Below, piece after piece: positions 48,517 through 57,614 of a DNA stretch of 64,000 bases. The notes under the pieces were generated by a model. The model saw only the letters and a list, made by a program, of their open reading frames with translations. It was not told the origin of the DNA and did not search any database. A program made the translations under genes and the position numbers. The stretch's first letter is position 1. Every line of letters starts with the position of its first letter. This stretch comes from an uncultured Dorea sp. (GTDB lineage: Bacteria; Bacillota; Clostridia; Lachnospirales; Lachnospiraceae). The stretch is taken from NCBI GenBank assembly GCA_910579015.1, contig CAJTRO010000006.1, forward strand, positions 42,843-106,842, read 5' to 3'.

Positions 48517-51117
48517 TCAGGCTTTTCCACGCACAGACGAAGCATACGCCTTCAGTTTCCCGTCCACGACATCCATCACGATCGTATCCTGCGCGCCTGC
48601 ACCGCCCTCGAGCATCAGCCGCGCCGCCAGCGTCTCCACATTCTTCTGCAAATACCGCTTCAACGGCCTTGCCCCATAGGTCGGATCGTAACCGCCCTCT
48701 ACCACGTAATTCTTCGCCGCTTCCGTAAGAGAAATGGAGATCTCCCTGTCCGCCAGACGCTTATTGACATCAGCAGTCAATAATTCAATAATGTCATAAA
48801 TATCTTCCTTCGTCAACGGTTTGAACAAAATCATTTCATCCAGCCGGTTCAAAAACTCCGGCCTGAAATGAGCCCTCAGATCGTTCATGACAAGCTTCTG
48901 GCTCTTTGCGCTGATATTTCCCTGCTCATCAATCCCTTCCAACAGATATGAAGATCCGATATTCGACGTCATGATCAGAATCGTGTTCTTGAAATCAACG
49001 GTACGCCCCTGGGAATCTGTGATTCTTCCGTCATCTAACACCTGCAACAGGACATTGAACACATCCGGATGCGCCTTCTCCACCTCGTCAAAGAGCACGA
49101 CTGAGTATGGTTTTCTGCGGACCGCCTCTGTCAGCTGACCGCCCTCGTCGTATCCCACATATCCCGGAGGCGCCCCTATAAGCCGGGATACCGAATATTT
49201 CTCCATATACTCGCTCATATCGATGCGCACCATATTGCTCTCATCATCGAACAGGCTCTCTGCCAAAGCCTTCGCAAGCTCCGTCTTTCCCACGCCGGTC
49301 GGCCCAAGGAATAAAAACGATCCGATGGGCTTCGTTGGATCCTTGATTCCTGCTTTAGAGCGGATGATCGCCTCTGTCACAAGCTCTACGCCTTCATCCT
49401 GGCCGATCACGCGCTTATGGAGTTCTTCCGCAAGATGGAGCGTCTTGCTGCGCTCGCTCTCATTCAGCTTCGCAACCGGTATCCCGGTCCAGCGGGACAC
49501 GATCTTACCGATCTCATCGTCCGTCACGCTCTCATGCACCAGAGACTTATCCTCATCCCTGACTCTTTCTTCCTCTTCCTCAAGTTGTCTCTGAAGCTGG
49601 GGAAGCCTGCCATACTGAAGCTCTGCCGCCTTATTCAAGTCATACGACTGCTGTGCCTTCTCAATGTCCTTATTCACCTGCTCAATCTCTTCCCTGAGCT
49701 TACGGACACGCTCTACATCTACCTTCTCATTATCCCACTGTGCCTTCTTTCCCGCAAATTCTTCCCTGAGCTCGGCAAGCTCCTGCTGCAAGTGCTCAAG
49801 TCTTTCCCGGCTTAACCGGTCATCTTCCTTCTTAAGCGCCGCCTCCTCAATCTCCATCTGCATGATCTTCCTGCTCAGCTCATCTAACTCTGCCGGCATA
49901 GAATCCAGCTCCGTCTTGATAAGCGCGCACGCCTCGTCCACCAGGTCGATTGCCTTATCCGGAAGGAAACGGTCGGAAATATAACGTTCCGACAGGGTTG
50001 CCGCCGCTACCAGCGCACCATCCGTAATCTTCACGCCGTGGAACACCTCATACCGTTCCTTCAGGCCGCGGAGGATAGATACCGCATCCTCCACCGTCGG
50101 CTCATCCACCTGCACCGGCTGGAACCGTCTCTCCAGGGCGGCGTCCTTCTCAATATACTGCCGGTACTCATCCAGCGTCGTCGCACCGATACAGTGCAGC
50201 TCCCCTCTGGCAAGCATCGGCTTTAACATATTGCCCGCATCCATGGCTCCGTCTGTCTTGCCCGCCCCCACAATGGTATGGAGCTCGTCGATAAAAAGTA
50301 TGATCCTTCCGTCGCTGTTCTTCACGTCCTCAAGAACCGCCTTCAGACGCTCCTCGAACTCTCCCCGGTACTTGGCCCCGGCAACCAGAGCTCCCATATC
50401 CAGCGAGAAAATAGTCTTGTCTTTCAGTCCCTCCGGCACATCCCCGCGGACGATCCTCTGTGCAAGCCCCTCTACCACCGCCGTCTTCCCGACGCCCGGC
50501 TCTCCGATCAATACCGGATTGTTCTTCGTCTTCCTGGAAAGGATCCGGATCACATTGCGGATCTCCGCGTCACGTCCGATGACAGGATCCAGCTTCTGCT
50601 CTCTCGCACGCTCCACCAGATCCGAACCATACTTGTTCAACGTGTCATAGGTATCCTCCGGGTTGTCGCTGGTCACACGCTGATTCCCCCGGACGGTGGA
50701 CAAAGCTTTAAGAAAACCGTCCCGCTTGATTCCCATCTCCCTGAAAATGCTCTTGAGTTCTTTGTTGGGGTACTTAAGCAGGGCAAGGAAAATATGCTCC
50801 ACAGAGACATACTCATCCCCCATCTGCTTCGCCTCATCCTCCGCATGGATCAGTACCTTATTAAGATCCTGACCGATAAACTGCTGGCCGCCCTGCACCT
50901 TGGTCCGCTTCCTGAGCGCCTCTTCCGTGCGGTTGACGATCATGTTCTTATCAATCCCCATCTTCTCCATAAGCTTGAGGATCAGACTGTCATCCTGGGT
51001 AAGCAGCGCATACAGAAGATGCTCCTGCTCAATCTCCTGGTTTCCATATTCCATTGCCGCGCGTTCACAGCCCTGAACCGCCTGGATCGACTTCTGCGTA
51101 AACTTATTTATATTCAT
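48517..51117 (-). CDS. clpB: ATP-dependent disaggregase ClpB
   Basis: Hexameric AAA+ chaperone that, with DnaK, pulls apart protein aggregates after heat stress. 866 residues: N-domain (1-145), first AAA+ with Walker [10 protein letters not shown] and [15 protein letters not shown], the coiled-coil middle domain (about 410-520, which distinguishes it from ClpC), second AAA+ with GPTGVGKTE and [11 protein letters not shown]. No ClpP-binding loop. AAAAGGAGG precedes the ATG, and a CIRCE operator lies 71 bases upstream, so it belongs to the HrcA regulon. Confidence 0.97.
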   Translation of the reverse strand: MNINKFTQKSIQAVQGCERAAMEYGNQEIEQEHLLYALLTQDDSLILKLMEKMGIDKNMIVNRTEEALRKRTKVQGGQQFIGQDLNKVLIHAEDEAKQMGDEYVSVEHIFLALLKYPNKELKSIFREMGIKRDGFLKALSTVRGNQRVTSDNPEDTYDTLNKYGSDLVERAREQKLDPVIGRDAEIRNVIRILSRKTKNNPVLIGEPGVGKTAVVEGLAQRIVRGDVPEGLKDKTIFSLDMGALVAGAKYRGEFEERLKAVLEDVKNSDGRIILFIDELHTIVGAGKTDGAMDAGNMLKPMLARGELHCIGATTLDEYRQYIEKDAALERRFQPVQVDEPTVEDAVSILRGLKERYEVFHGVKITDGALVAAATLSERYISDRFLPDKAIDLVDEACALIKTELDSMPAELDELSRKIMQMEIEEAALKKEDDRLSRERLEHLQQELAELREEFAGKKAQWDNEKVDVERVRKLREEIEQVNKDIEKAQQSYDLNKAAELQYGRLPQLQRQLEEEEERVRDEDKSLVHESVTDDEIGKIVSRWTGIPVAKLNESERSKTLHLAEELHKRVIGQDEGVELVTEAIIRSKAGIKDPTKPIGSFLFLGPTGVGKTELAKALAESLFDDESNMVRIDMSEYMEKYSVSRLIGAPPGYVGYDEGGQLTEAVRRKPYSVVLFDEVEKAHPDVFNVLLQVLDDGRITDSQGRTVDFKNTILIMTSNIGSSYLLEGIDEQGNISAKSQKLVMNDLRAHFRPEFLNRLDEMILFKPLTKEDIYDIIELLTADVNKRLADREISISLTEAAKNYVVEGGYDPTYGARPLKRYLQKNVETLAARLMLEGGAGAQDTIVMDVVDGKLKAYASSVRGKA

Positions 51118-51187
51118 AGTACAGCCTCCTTTTTAAAATGCTGAATGGATCATTGTTCTATTTACGATATAACAATAACTCAATTTG

Positions 51188-51214
51188 TTAGCACTGTCAA
51201 GAAGTGAGTGCTAA
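51188..51214 (-). promoter_or_regulatory. CIRCE operator (HrcA site) of clpB
   Basis: TTAGCACTG, nine bases, GAGTGCTAA: the CIRCE inverted repeat with one mismatch in the last base of the left arm (G for C). HrcA binding here would repress clpB until heat shock. Confidence 0.9.
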
Positions 51215-51271
51215 TTCATTTATAAAAATTTTGTGAAGCCATATATCTACTGACTTCACAAAATACATACG

Positions 51272-52144
51272 TCAATCCACTGAATATATCCACATAGCCC
51301 TGATCTGGTCCGCAATATCAGCAAATACCCACATCTTCTCACTGTTCTTCCGCCTGAACGGATCGTTCACCTTCACACTTCCGTCCTCGTATCCGGTCAG
51401 TACAATGAAATGTCCGTTGTCGGTAAAATCTCCCGGCGCCATACTACAGATGATCGGATGTCCGTCAAGAAGCTCCTCCTTCACCTGCTCCTCCGTCAGC
51501 TGTGCGTCATAACATGACAGATTCCAGTTCGCCGCCGCTTCTTTCATGAATCTCCAGTAGGTGTTGTTATTCTCGTCTACATAGCCATTGGCCATGCTGT
51601 ATTCCCCTACCTTCGCAGGCGTGATGGAAGAATCGTTCGTAAGCCCGGAAGCGACCATCGCCATACAGGTCGGCCCGCATCCGCTGACAGCTATGATACT
51701 GGTGCCGTATGTCGAATACCCCCACCGCTCGTCCCACTGGTAGAGCTGTGGTATCTTCCCCCCGCCTTCCAGTACGTCTCCGATATCCTCTGCCGCCGGC
51801 AGATCCTTCTTCTCACTGTAATGATCCACAAAATTCACTGTATCTGAGTTCTTTTCCACCATCTCTATGAGATCTTCCGGATACCCCTTCTGTACCGCCT
51901 CAGCCTTCACGCGTTCTGCCTGCTCCTCCGGCGTCTCTATATCCACATCTATCTTCTTCGTCTTACCGGCAGGCTTCTCCGCCTGCACTACCTGCCTTGC
52001 CTCGCTCTGAGTCCTTGTCTTACGTGCATAACAGCTGACCAGTATTGCCACCATAAAAAGAAGCAGCCAGCTGAGCATGATGATCTGACGCTGTACCTGA
52101 CGTTTCCGTTTGATATACTTTATCCTTCTTCTATTAGACTGCAT
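51272..52144 (-). CDS. Membrane-anchored C39-like cysteine peptidase
   Basis: 290 residues. One N-terminal membrane helix after a basic start (IIMLSWLLLFMVAILVSCY), a charged linker, then a papain-like C39_2 domain: QLYQWDERWGYSTYG, catalytic Cys in VSGCGPTCMAMV, His in NGHFIVLTGY and Asp in VKVNDPF. The active site faces outside. No ABC exporter or double-glycine precursor lies beside it, so it is not a bacteriocin processing enzyme. Possible cell-wall or peptide hydrolase. Confidence 0.87.
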   Translation of the reverse strand: MQSNRRRIKYIKRKRQVQRQIIMLSWLLLFMVAILVSCYARKTRTQSEARQVVQAEKPAGKTKKIDVDIETPEEQAERVKAEAVQKGYPEDLIEMVEKNSDTVNFVDHYSEKKDLPAAEDIGDVLEGGGKIPQLYQWDERWGYSTYGTSIIAVSGCGPTCMAMVASGLTNDSSITPAKVGEYSMANGYVDENNNTYWRFMKEAAANWNLSCYDAQLTEEQVKEELLDGHPIICSMAPGDFTDNGHFIVLTGYEDGSVKVNDPFRRKNSEKMWVFADIADQIRAMWIYSVD

Positions 52145-52335
52145 CTGTCTTCCCCTCGTTAATTAATCAGATTATGCTCCTGTCGAATCACGCGAAATCT
52201 CTTCGTCAGTATTCAAGAAGAATCTCCCTTAAGCAACAATATATTACAAATCTCATAATCCTAATTATACCCCACTGTTCTTTCAGTGGCAACTTAAAGT
52301 ATTCTTAATTATTATAAATTTTTTTTAATTTCTAC

Positions 52336-52364
52336 TTGATATTCTTACCAAAAGATGATATTAT
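52336..52364 (+). promoter_or_regulatory. tRNA promoter
   Basis: -35 TTGATA (52336-52341), 17 bases, -10 TATTAT (52359-52364), about 40 bases before tRNA-Pro. Positions 52145-52335 hold AT-rich intergenic sequence with nothing else recognisable. Confidence 0.65.
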
Positions 52365-52403
52365 ATCCATCAGTTGTTAAAATAACCACAATTTAATAAA
52401 TAT

Positions 52404-52478
52404 CGGGGTGTGGCTCAGCTTGGCTAGAGCGCCTGGTTTGGGACCAGGAGGCCGCAGGTTCGAATCCTGTCACCCCGA
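52404..52478 (+). tRNA. tRNA-Pro (anticodon TGG)
   Basis: Acceptor CGGGGTG/CACCCCG, anticodon stem CCTGG/CCAGG with loop TTTGGGA, T arm GCAGG-TTCGAAT-CCTGT, discriminator A. Reads CCA and probably other CCN codons. Confidence 0.95.
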
Positions 52479-52486
52479 TAGCGTCT

Positions 52487-52557
52487 GCGGGTGTAGTTCA
52501 ATGGTAGAACACTAGCCTTCCAAGCTAGATACGTGGGTTCGATTCCCATCACCCGCT
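52487..52557 (+). tRNA. tRNA-Gly (anticodon TCC)
   Basis: Acceptor GCGGGTG/CACCCGC, anticodon stem CTAGC/GCTAG with loop CTTCCAA, T arm GTGGG-TTCGATT-CCCAT, discriminator T. Eight bases after tRNA-Pro, so co-transcribed. A T-run follows the gene directly. Confidence 0.95.
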
Positions 52558-52601
52558 TTTTTTGTACCCGGATATATTCAATACACAGGAGGTATTTCAA
52601 G

Positions 52602-53552
52602 ATGAAGATCGTATTTCTTGACGTGAAGACCATCGGTGAAGACATTGATCTGTCAGGCTATGAGCAATTAGGAGAGGTCGTAAGATACCCCTTCTCCGCT
52701 CCTGGGGAGATACCCGCCAGAGCCGCGGATGCAGATGTGCTTGTACTGAATAAGCCCCGGATTGATGAAGAAGCCATCCGGGGCGCTTTAAAGCTTAAGC
52801 TGGTCTGTGTGACAGGAACCGGGACCAACAATCTTGATAAGGACTATCTGAAAAGCCGCAATATCGCCTGGAGAAATGTTGCCGGATATTCCACGGAATC
52901 TGTCGCACAGCACACATTCGCCATGCTGTTCTATCTTCTTGAAAAGCTGAGCTTCTATGACGATTATGTGAAGGAAAACCGCTACACAGGCGACACCTCT
53001 TTCACACACTTCGAAGAACATTTTCACGAACTGAACGGAAAGACCTGGGGGATCATCGGACTTGGCAATATCGGAAGACGGGTTGCTTCTATTGCAGAGG
53101 CCTTCGGAAGCCGTGTCATCTATTCGTCACCGTCAGGCAGCGCTCCGCAGCCCGGATACCGCCAGACGGATATGGATACACTGCTTGCCTCATCAGACAT
53201 TATCTCCGTCCACGCACCGCTCAACCGGCATACCGAAGATCTGATCGGTGCAGAAGCCTTCAGACGGATGAAATCCTCCTGTATCTTCCTGAATCTTGGC
53301 AGAGGCGCCATCGTTGACGAGCAGGCTCTTGCCCAGGCTCTGATACATGATGAGATTGCCGCGGCCGGACTGGATGTACTGCGCGAGGAACCCATACGTC
53401 CGGATCACCCGCTTCTTGGGATCCGTGACAGCAAAAAGCTCCTCATCACACCCCACGTCGCATGGGCAAGCGTGGAGTCAAGAACCCGGCTGATGGGAAT
53501 TGTACTGGAGCAGATCAGGGAATTCTTCGCGGGATCAGCTCACCTGCCATAA
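52602..53552 (+). CDS. D-2-hydroxyacid dehydrogenase family protein
   Basis: NAD-dependent reduction of a 2-keto acid or oxidation of a D-2-hydroxyacid; the substrate (glycerate, phosphoglycerate or other) is not fixed by sequence. 316 residues. Rossmann motif GIIGLGNIGRRVA, the SVHAPLNRHTEDLI strand, catalytic Arg in NLGRGAIVDE, Glu in LREEP and His in TPHVAWAS. AGGAGG precedes the ATG; upstream frame is inside tRNA-Gly. It may be transcribed together with the tRNAs. Its 3' end overlaps lspA on the other strand by 38 bases. Confidence 0.88.
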   Translation: MKIVFLDVKTIGEDIDLSGYEQLGEVVRYPFSAPGEIPARAADADVLVLNKPRIDEEAIRGALKLKLVCVTGTGTNNLDKDYLKSRNIAWRNVAGYSTESVAQHTFAMLFYLLEKLSFYDDYVKENRYTGDTSFTHFEEHFHELNGKTWGIIGLGNIGRRVASIAEAFGSRVIYSSPSGSAPQPGYRQTDMDTLLASSDIISVHAPLNRHTEDLIGAEAFRRMKSSCIFLNLGRGAIVDEQALAQALIHDEIAAAGLDVLREEPIRPDHPLLGIRDSKKLLITPHVAWASVESRTRLMGIVLEQIREFFAGSAHLP

Positions 53553-53985
53553 CCAGAAGCCCCCCACATGCAATATAAATATCTCCAAGATTCGCTGTGA
53601 TCCGCGCCAGAAGCTTCTTCCCGGTGCGGATCCCGATATAATCTATGACCTTGCCTCTCGCCAGACGATCGAACGTGTTGCTCGCCGCGCCTGCGCTTAA
53701 GAGTGTAAGTCCCAGCTTCTTTAAGAAGCTCCCTTTCTTCCAAAATACCAGTATATCCCATATCAGAATCCCGATACTGGCGGCGATCGACGCCCCCTTG
53801 ACGAGCACTTCATGGCCGTCCAGCAGATTCATGAGAAATCCACGGTTATATACCTTGCGTATGACCACTCTCCCGCCCGGAAGCTCTCTCGTCTCTTGCA
53901 GGTCCAGATTCTCCTCCACCTGCTGCTTGATCATCACATCCGTCCCGAGAAGCACTGCAAATACAGCCGTCATCCAGGAGATCAT
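53515..53985 (-). CDS. lspA: Lipoprotein signal peptidase (LspA-like)
   Basis: Membrane aspartyl protease that removes lipoprotein signal peptides. Four hydrophobic segments. Catalytic aspartates in ASNTFDRLARGKVIDYI and ANLGDIYIACGG. The first helix has the D-x-x-x-K pattern of the family (GTDVMIKQQV). It is a diverged member: GxxN-x-x-D-R and F-N-x-A-D are ASNTFDR and ANLGD here. 156 residues, normal. It follows the small coiled-coil gene with almost no gap. Confidence 0.82.
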   Translation of the reverse strand: MISWMTAVFAVLLGTDVMIKQQVEENLDLQETRELPGGRVVIRKVYNRGFLMNLLDGHEVLVKGASIAASIGILIWDILVFWKKGSFLKKLGLTLLSAGAASNTFDRLARGKVIDYIGIRTGKKLLARITANLGDIYIACGGLLVMAGELIPRRIP

Positions 53986-53986
53986 G

Positions 53987-54277
53987 TTAAACCGCCTCTT
54001 TGATCTTCACGATCTGTTCTTCCTGACTTTCGATCTCTTCCTCACGCTTCTCGATCTGCTCACACAGACTGATGTATTCGGTATCGTCCACCTCGCCCTT
54101 CTGGAACTTCTCGTATACCATACGGCCGATATCCTTAAAATCTCTCTCATTCGCACGCTTCATCGACCGGATATCCCCTTTGATCTTCTGCACCTCCAGA
54201 GTATCTTCCGCTCTCTTGCTTAATTCCATCGCTGTATCACTGATCTTCTTACCTAATTCGCCAAAAAAATCTGCCAT
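53987..54277 (-). CDS. Small coiled-coil protein
   Basis: 96 residues, almost all charged helix: MADFFGELGKKISDTAMELS, KIKGDIRSMKRANERDF, then a heptad-like C-terminus (EQIEKREEEIESQEEQIVKI). The start after AAGGAG at 54277 was chosen over an upstream ATG. No known function; similar small proteins are widespread in Clostridia. It sits between the Csp protease and lspA on one strand and may be in the same transcript. Confidence 0.75.
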   Translation of the reverse strand: MADFFGELGKKISDTAMELSKRAEDTLEVQKIKGDIRSMKRANERDFKDIGRMVYEKFQKGEVDDTEYISLCEQIEKREEEIESQEEQIVKIKEAV

Positions 54278-54325
54278 GTTATTCTCCTTCTTTCTCCTTG
54301 ATCGAGCCTTGCCGGGCTTCATCCA

Positions 54326-56029
54326 CTACAACTGCCTCAGGATATCAAGGGAACGGTACAGATCCATCGTTCCGTAACCCCATTCCTGATTCGGGTTCTC
54401 TGCTCCCGGACGCTGCTGCGCCCCCAGCAGTATGATATTCCGGATCTGGCTGGAATTCACCCCCCGTGCTCCGGGCTGGCTTAACACCCACTCCATCAGA
54501 AGCGCAGAGGCTCCCGCCGCGATACCGGCCGCCACACTGGATCCGCTGCGGACCACGAACTCGTTATTCAGCCCCGCCCCCGTCACCATGACGCCGGGCA
54601 CCGCATAATCCGGCTTCACCCTTCCGTCTCTAGTATAACCCCTTCCGGAATTAATATCAACCGAATTATCGATTCCATTGTAGAACGCGACCGTCATCGA
54701 CACCAGACTGCTTCCCGGTTCTGCCAGTGTCGTATCGGGATCCGCCTCAAGGAAATACACCTCCCCCGTCAGAAATTCCTGGACCGGAAGCCACATATGG
54801 AATCTCCCGTCAGACATCCGGACCGGTTTCACGTCAATCTTCCAGATTCCCGGAGAGGGATTTCGAAACCTCATGAAGATCAGCTGTGAATCATTGTTCT
54901 CAAGAAGCAGCCGGTACTCTATCTCCACCTCCGTCCGGTCAAACACAAAGTTCTCCCTGTATTCCCGCCCCTGCTTAATCGTCAGGTATCCGGTCCGCTC
55001 CCCGGACGGCGAGGTAAACGCAACCGTCATAACGTTTGGGAGTGTCGTCCAAAGCTCCGCAACGAATCCCTCCACACCCTTCTCCACACGGATCTCCGCC
55101 TCTGCCGTATCATTCATATCACGAAATTCCCGGAAGAAATGATGCCGGTGCACGGCTCCGTTTCCGGCGCTGACTACCACACTGCGGTTCTCCACCGATG
55201 AATAGGCGTCCAGCATGGCGGAGAGAAGGGATGATCCGTTATGACCTCCAAGATTCGTTCCCAGCGCAATACACAGCACCAGAGGCATGTTTCGTTTCCG
55301 AGCCAGACCATTCAAGTATCTCATGGCAAGCATGATATCGTTCTCCTGAAAACACACGGCGTCCTGCCGGATCGCATAGAAATCCTTCAGATAGGATTTG
55401 GCCTGTTTAAGCTTCACCACCGCCAGTTCGGCCTCCGGCGCCGCTCCTATGAACCGCTGTTCCAGATTCGCGCCTCCCGCCGCCACACTTGCGATAAACG
55501 TCCCATGTCCGTTTGTGTCCATACTCGGAACAATCTCAAGAGGATTCTCAAAGCGCAGAGCTTCATTGATCATCTCTTCCGTATATTCGCTCCCATAATC
55601 CAGTCCTTCCGGCATAGTTCCCGTCTGTACGGTCTGATCCCAGATACCCGCAATCCTCGTAGAACCGTCGATATTTCTGAAAAGCGGATTGCGGTAATCA
55701 ATCCCGGTATCTAAAATGCCTATCATGATACCGCCTCCCATAAGCTGCAACGTCGGATATGTCTGCACAACACGGATCCCCGCATCATCCATCGCTTCCA
55801 AATCCATCAGCTCATAACAGTTAGGAATGGAATTATAGTGGAAATTCTCTAAGGATAACGGTTTCAATATCCCCTTATCCGCATAGACCGCCCGGAATCC
55901 GAAGTCCATATCCAGCACGCACACATCCTTTCCCTCTATTTCCTGAGACGTAACCGCCCTGTAGACCGGGGAAATAAAATCAAGATAATCTTCCGACAGG
56001 ATTCTCTCTCTGCATTCCTCTCTATCCAT
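54326..56029 (-). CDS. Subtilisin-like protease of the Csp (germination) family
   Basis: 567 residues, S8 fold with the typical Csp layout: N-terminal region of about 100 residues, then Asp in IGILDTGIDYRNP, His in DTNGHGTFIASVAAGG and Ser in RSGSSVAAGIAAGA. All three catalytic residues are present, so it should be active (CspB-like), unlike CspA/CspC pseudoproteases. A large insert (about residues 270-460) forms the family's jelly-roll-like domain. In Clostridium the Csp proteases activate SleC during spore germination. No sleC, cspC or other spore gene lies beside it, so this role is inferred from family. GAGGTG precedes the ATG. Confidence 0.85.
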   Translation of the reverse strand: MDREECRERILSEDYLDFISPVYRAVTSQEIEGKDVCVLDMDFGFRAVYADKGILKPLSLENFHYNSIPNCYELMDLEAMDDAGIRVVQTYPTLQLMGGGIMIGILDTGIDYRNPLFRNIDGSTRIAGIWDQTVQTGTMPEGLDYGSEYTEEMINEALRFENPLEIVPSMDTNGHGTFIASVAAGGANLEQRFIGAAPEAELAVVKLKQAKSYLKDFYAIRQDAVCFQENDIMLAMRYLNGLARKRNMPLVLCIALGTNLGGHNGSSLLSAMLDAYSSVENRSVVVSAGNGAVHRHHFFREFRDMNDTAEAEIRVEKGVEGFVAELWTTLPNVMTVAFTSPSGERTGYLTIKQGREYRENFVFDRTEVEIEYRLLLENNDSQLIFMRFRNPSPGIWKIDVKPVRMSDGRFHMWLPVQEFLTGEVYFLEADPDTTLAEPGSSLVSMTVAFYNGIDNSVDINSGRGYTRDGRVKPDYAVPGVMVTGAGLNNEFVVRSGSSVAAGIAAGASALLMEWVLSQPGARGVNSSQIRNIILLGAQQRPGAENPNQEWGYGTMDLYRSLDILRQL

Positions 56030-56114
56030 AAAAAACACCTCATATCCTTCTATGTGCCTCTTACGGGCACTTCTTCCATAAAGTATATGAGGTATTCCGT
56101 ATATTCTATTCTTA

Positions 56115-57533
56115 TTATAGCTTCTGTCCTCTCAGCATGATCACCGGACCGCCGGTCCCTTCTATGTATTCCTTCGTGATCGTTACCTGTCCGATGTTGT
56201 CATCCTTGGGGATCTCATACATGATATCCAGCATGAACTCTTCGATGATCGCCCTGAGCGCCCTGGCGCCCGTATCCTTCTCCATCGCCTTCTTCGCGAT
56301 CGCATGGAGCGCGCCGTCATTGAACTCAAGCTTCACCTCATCCAGCGCAAGCAGCTTCTGATACTGCTTAAGGATCGCATTCTTCGGCTCTTTTAAGATC
56401 TGCACCATCATCTCCTCGCTCAGTCCCCGCAAGGTAAATACAATCGGCAGACGTCCCAGAAACTCCGGTATCATCCCAAAATTACGCAGATCCTCGGTAG
56501 TAACCTTCTCAAGGATCGTCTTGTCATGGTCGTATCTGTCCTTCAAGTCCGCGCCGAATCCGATGGAGGACTGCTTCGTCAGCCGTTCCTTGATGATCAT
56601 GTCCAGATCCGGGAATGCACCGCCGCAGATAAAGAGAATATTCTTGGTGTTCACCGTGGTCAGCGGGACCATGGCGTTCTTGCTGTTCGCCCCCACCGGG
56701 ACCTCAACGTCACTGCCCTCCAGCAGCTTGAGCATCCCCTGCTGTACGGACTCCCCGCTTACATCCCGCTGATTCGTGTTCTTCTTCTTGGCAATCTTGT
56801 CGATCTCATCTATGAAGATGATCCCCTGCTCCGCCTTCTCCACATCGTTGTCTGCCGCCGCCAGAAGTTTCGATACGACACTCTCGATATCGTCTCCGAT
56901 ATATCCCGCTTCCGTAAGAGAGGTCGCGTCCGTGATGGCAAGCGGAACATCCAGAAGCCTTGCCAGCGTCCTGACCAGATAAGTCTTGCCGGAACCCGTC
57001 GGCCCGATCATCAGCATATTCGATTTCTCTATCTCTATCTCATCCATGGTATCCGTCGCCACACGCTTATAATGGTTATAGACCGCCACGGACATCGCCT
57101 TCTTCGCATACTCCTGCCCCACAACATACTCGTCAAGCCTTCCCTTGATCTTATGAGGCGCGGGAATATTCCGGATATCAATCAGGGGCTTTCTCTCCTC
57201 CCCCTCCTTCTTCTTCTTGATCTTCTGCTTCTTAGGGACATTCTGCTCCATGTCGGCCATATTAAGGATCTGTACCCCCGGAATGTTCATATTCATCAAC
57301 TGACTGTAATCAATCTGCCCGCTCATCATGGCGTCAAAACTCTTCTGCATACAATCACTACAGATCGAGATACCGTTGGGGAGATCAATCATCTTTCCCG
57401 TCGTCGTCTCCGGGCGCCTGCACACGAAGCAGATCTTCTCATATTCATCTTCATGATTCTTCGTCTCTTCCACCTGTCCCTCTCCCACACTCTCTACATT
57501 ATTCTTATCCTGATTCTTATCCTGTTCGGACAT
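56115..57533 (-). CDS. clpX: ATP-dependent protease subunit ClpX (zinc-finger type)
   Basis: AAA+ unfoldase that feeds ClpP. The N-terminal zinc domain has CFVCRRPE and CSDCMQ. Walker A is GPTGSGKTYL, Walker B IIFIDEIDKIA, and the ClpP-docking loop IGF is present in SSIGFGADL. At 472 residues it is longer than usual because of a 35-residue acidic N-terminal extension and a basic linker (KKQKIKKKKEGEERK). clpP and tig are not adjacent, so this may be a second ClpX-like protein. Start at 57533 was preferred over 57569. Confidence 0.92.
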   Translation of the reverse strand: MSEQDKNQDKNNVESVGEGQVEETKNHEDEYEKICFVCRRPETTTGKMIDLPNGISICSDCMQKSFDAMMSGQIDYSQLMNMNIPGVQILNMADMEQNVPKKQKIKKKKEGEERKPLIDIRNIPAPHKIKGRLDEYVVGQEYAKKAMSVAVYNHYKRVATDTMDEIEIEKSNMLMIGPTGSGKTYLVRTLARLLDVPLAITDATSLTEAGYIGDDIESVVSKLLAAADNDVEKAEQGIIFIDEIDKIAKKKNTNQRDVSGESVQQGMLKLLEGSDVEVPVGANSKNAMVPLTTVNTKNILFICGGAFPDLDMIIKERLTKQSSIGFGADLKDRYDHDKTILEKVTTEDLRNFGMIPEFLGRLPIVFTLRGLSEEMMVQILKEPKNAILKQYQKLLALDEVKLEFNDGALHAIAKKAMEKDTGARALRAIIEEFMLDIMYEIPKDDNIGQVTITKEYIEGTGGPVIMLRGQKL

Positions 57534-57614
57534 CCTCAATCCCTTCTTTCCCGAACGCGGCGCAGCCACTTTCTTGCCGCCCGTCTCTTATCCTAAATGT
57601 TATAATATATTTCA

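Noticed and set aside
50278-51144. 288-codon frame on the plus strand
   Set aside because: It is an antisense shadow of clpB with no ribosome binding site; similar long shadows oppose aroF, clpX and ligA.
51272-52144. Bacteriocin-processing peptidase
   Set aside because: No ABC transporter fusion and no double-glycine leader peptide nearby; the active site faces outward.
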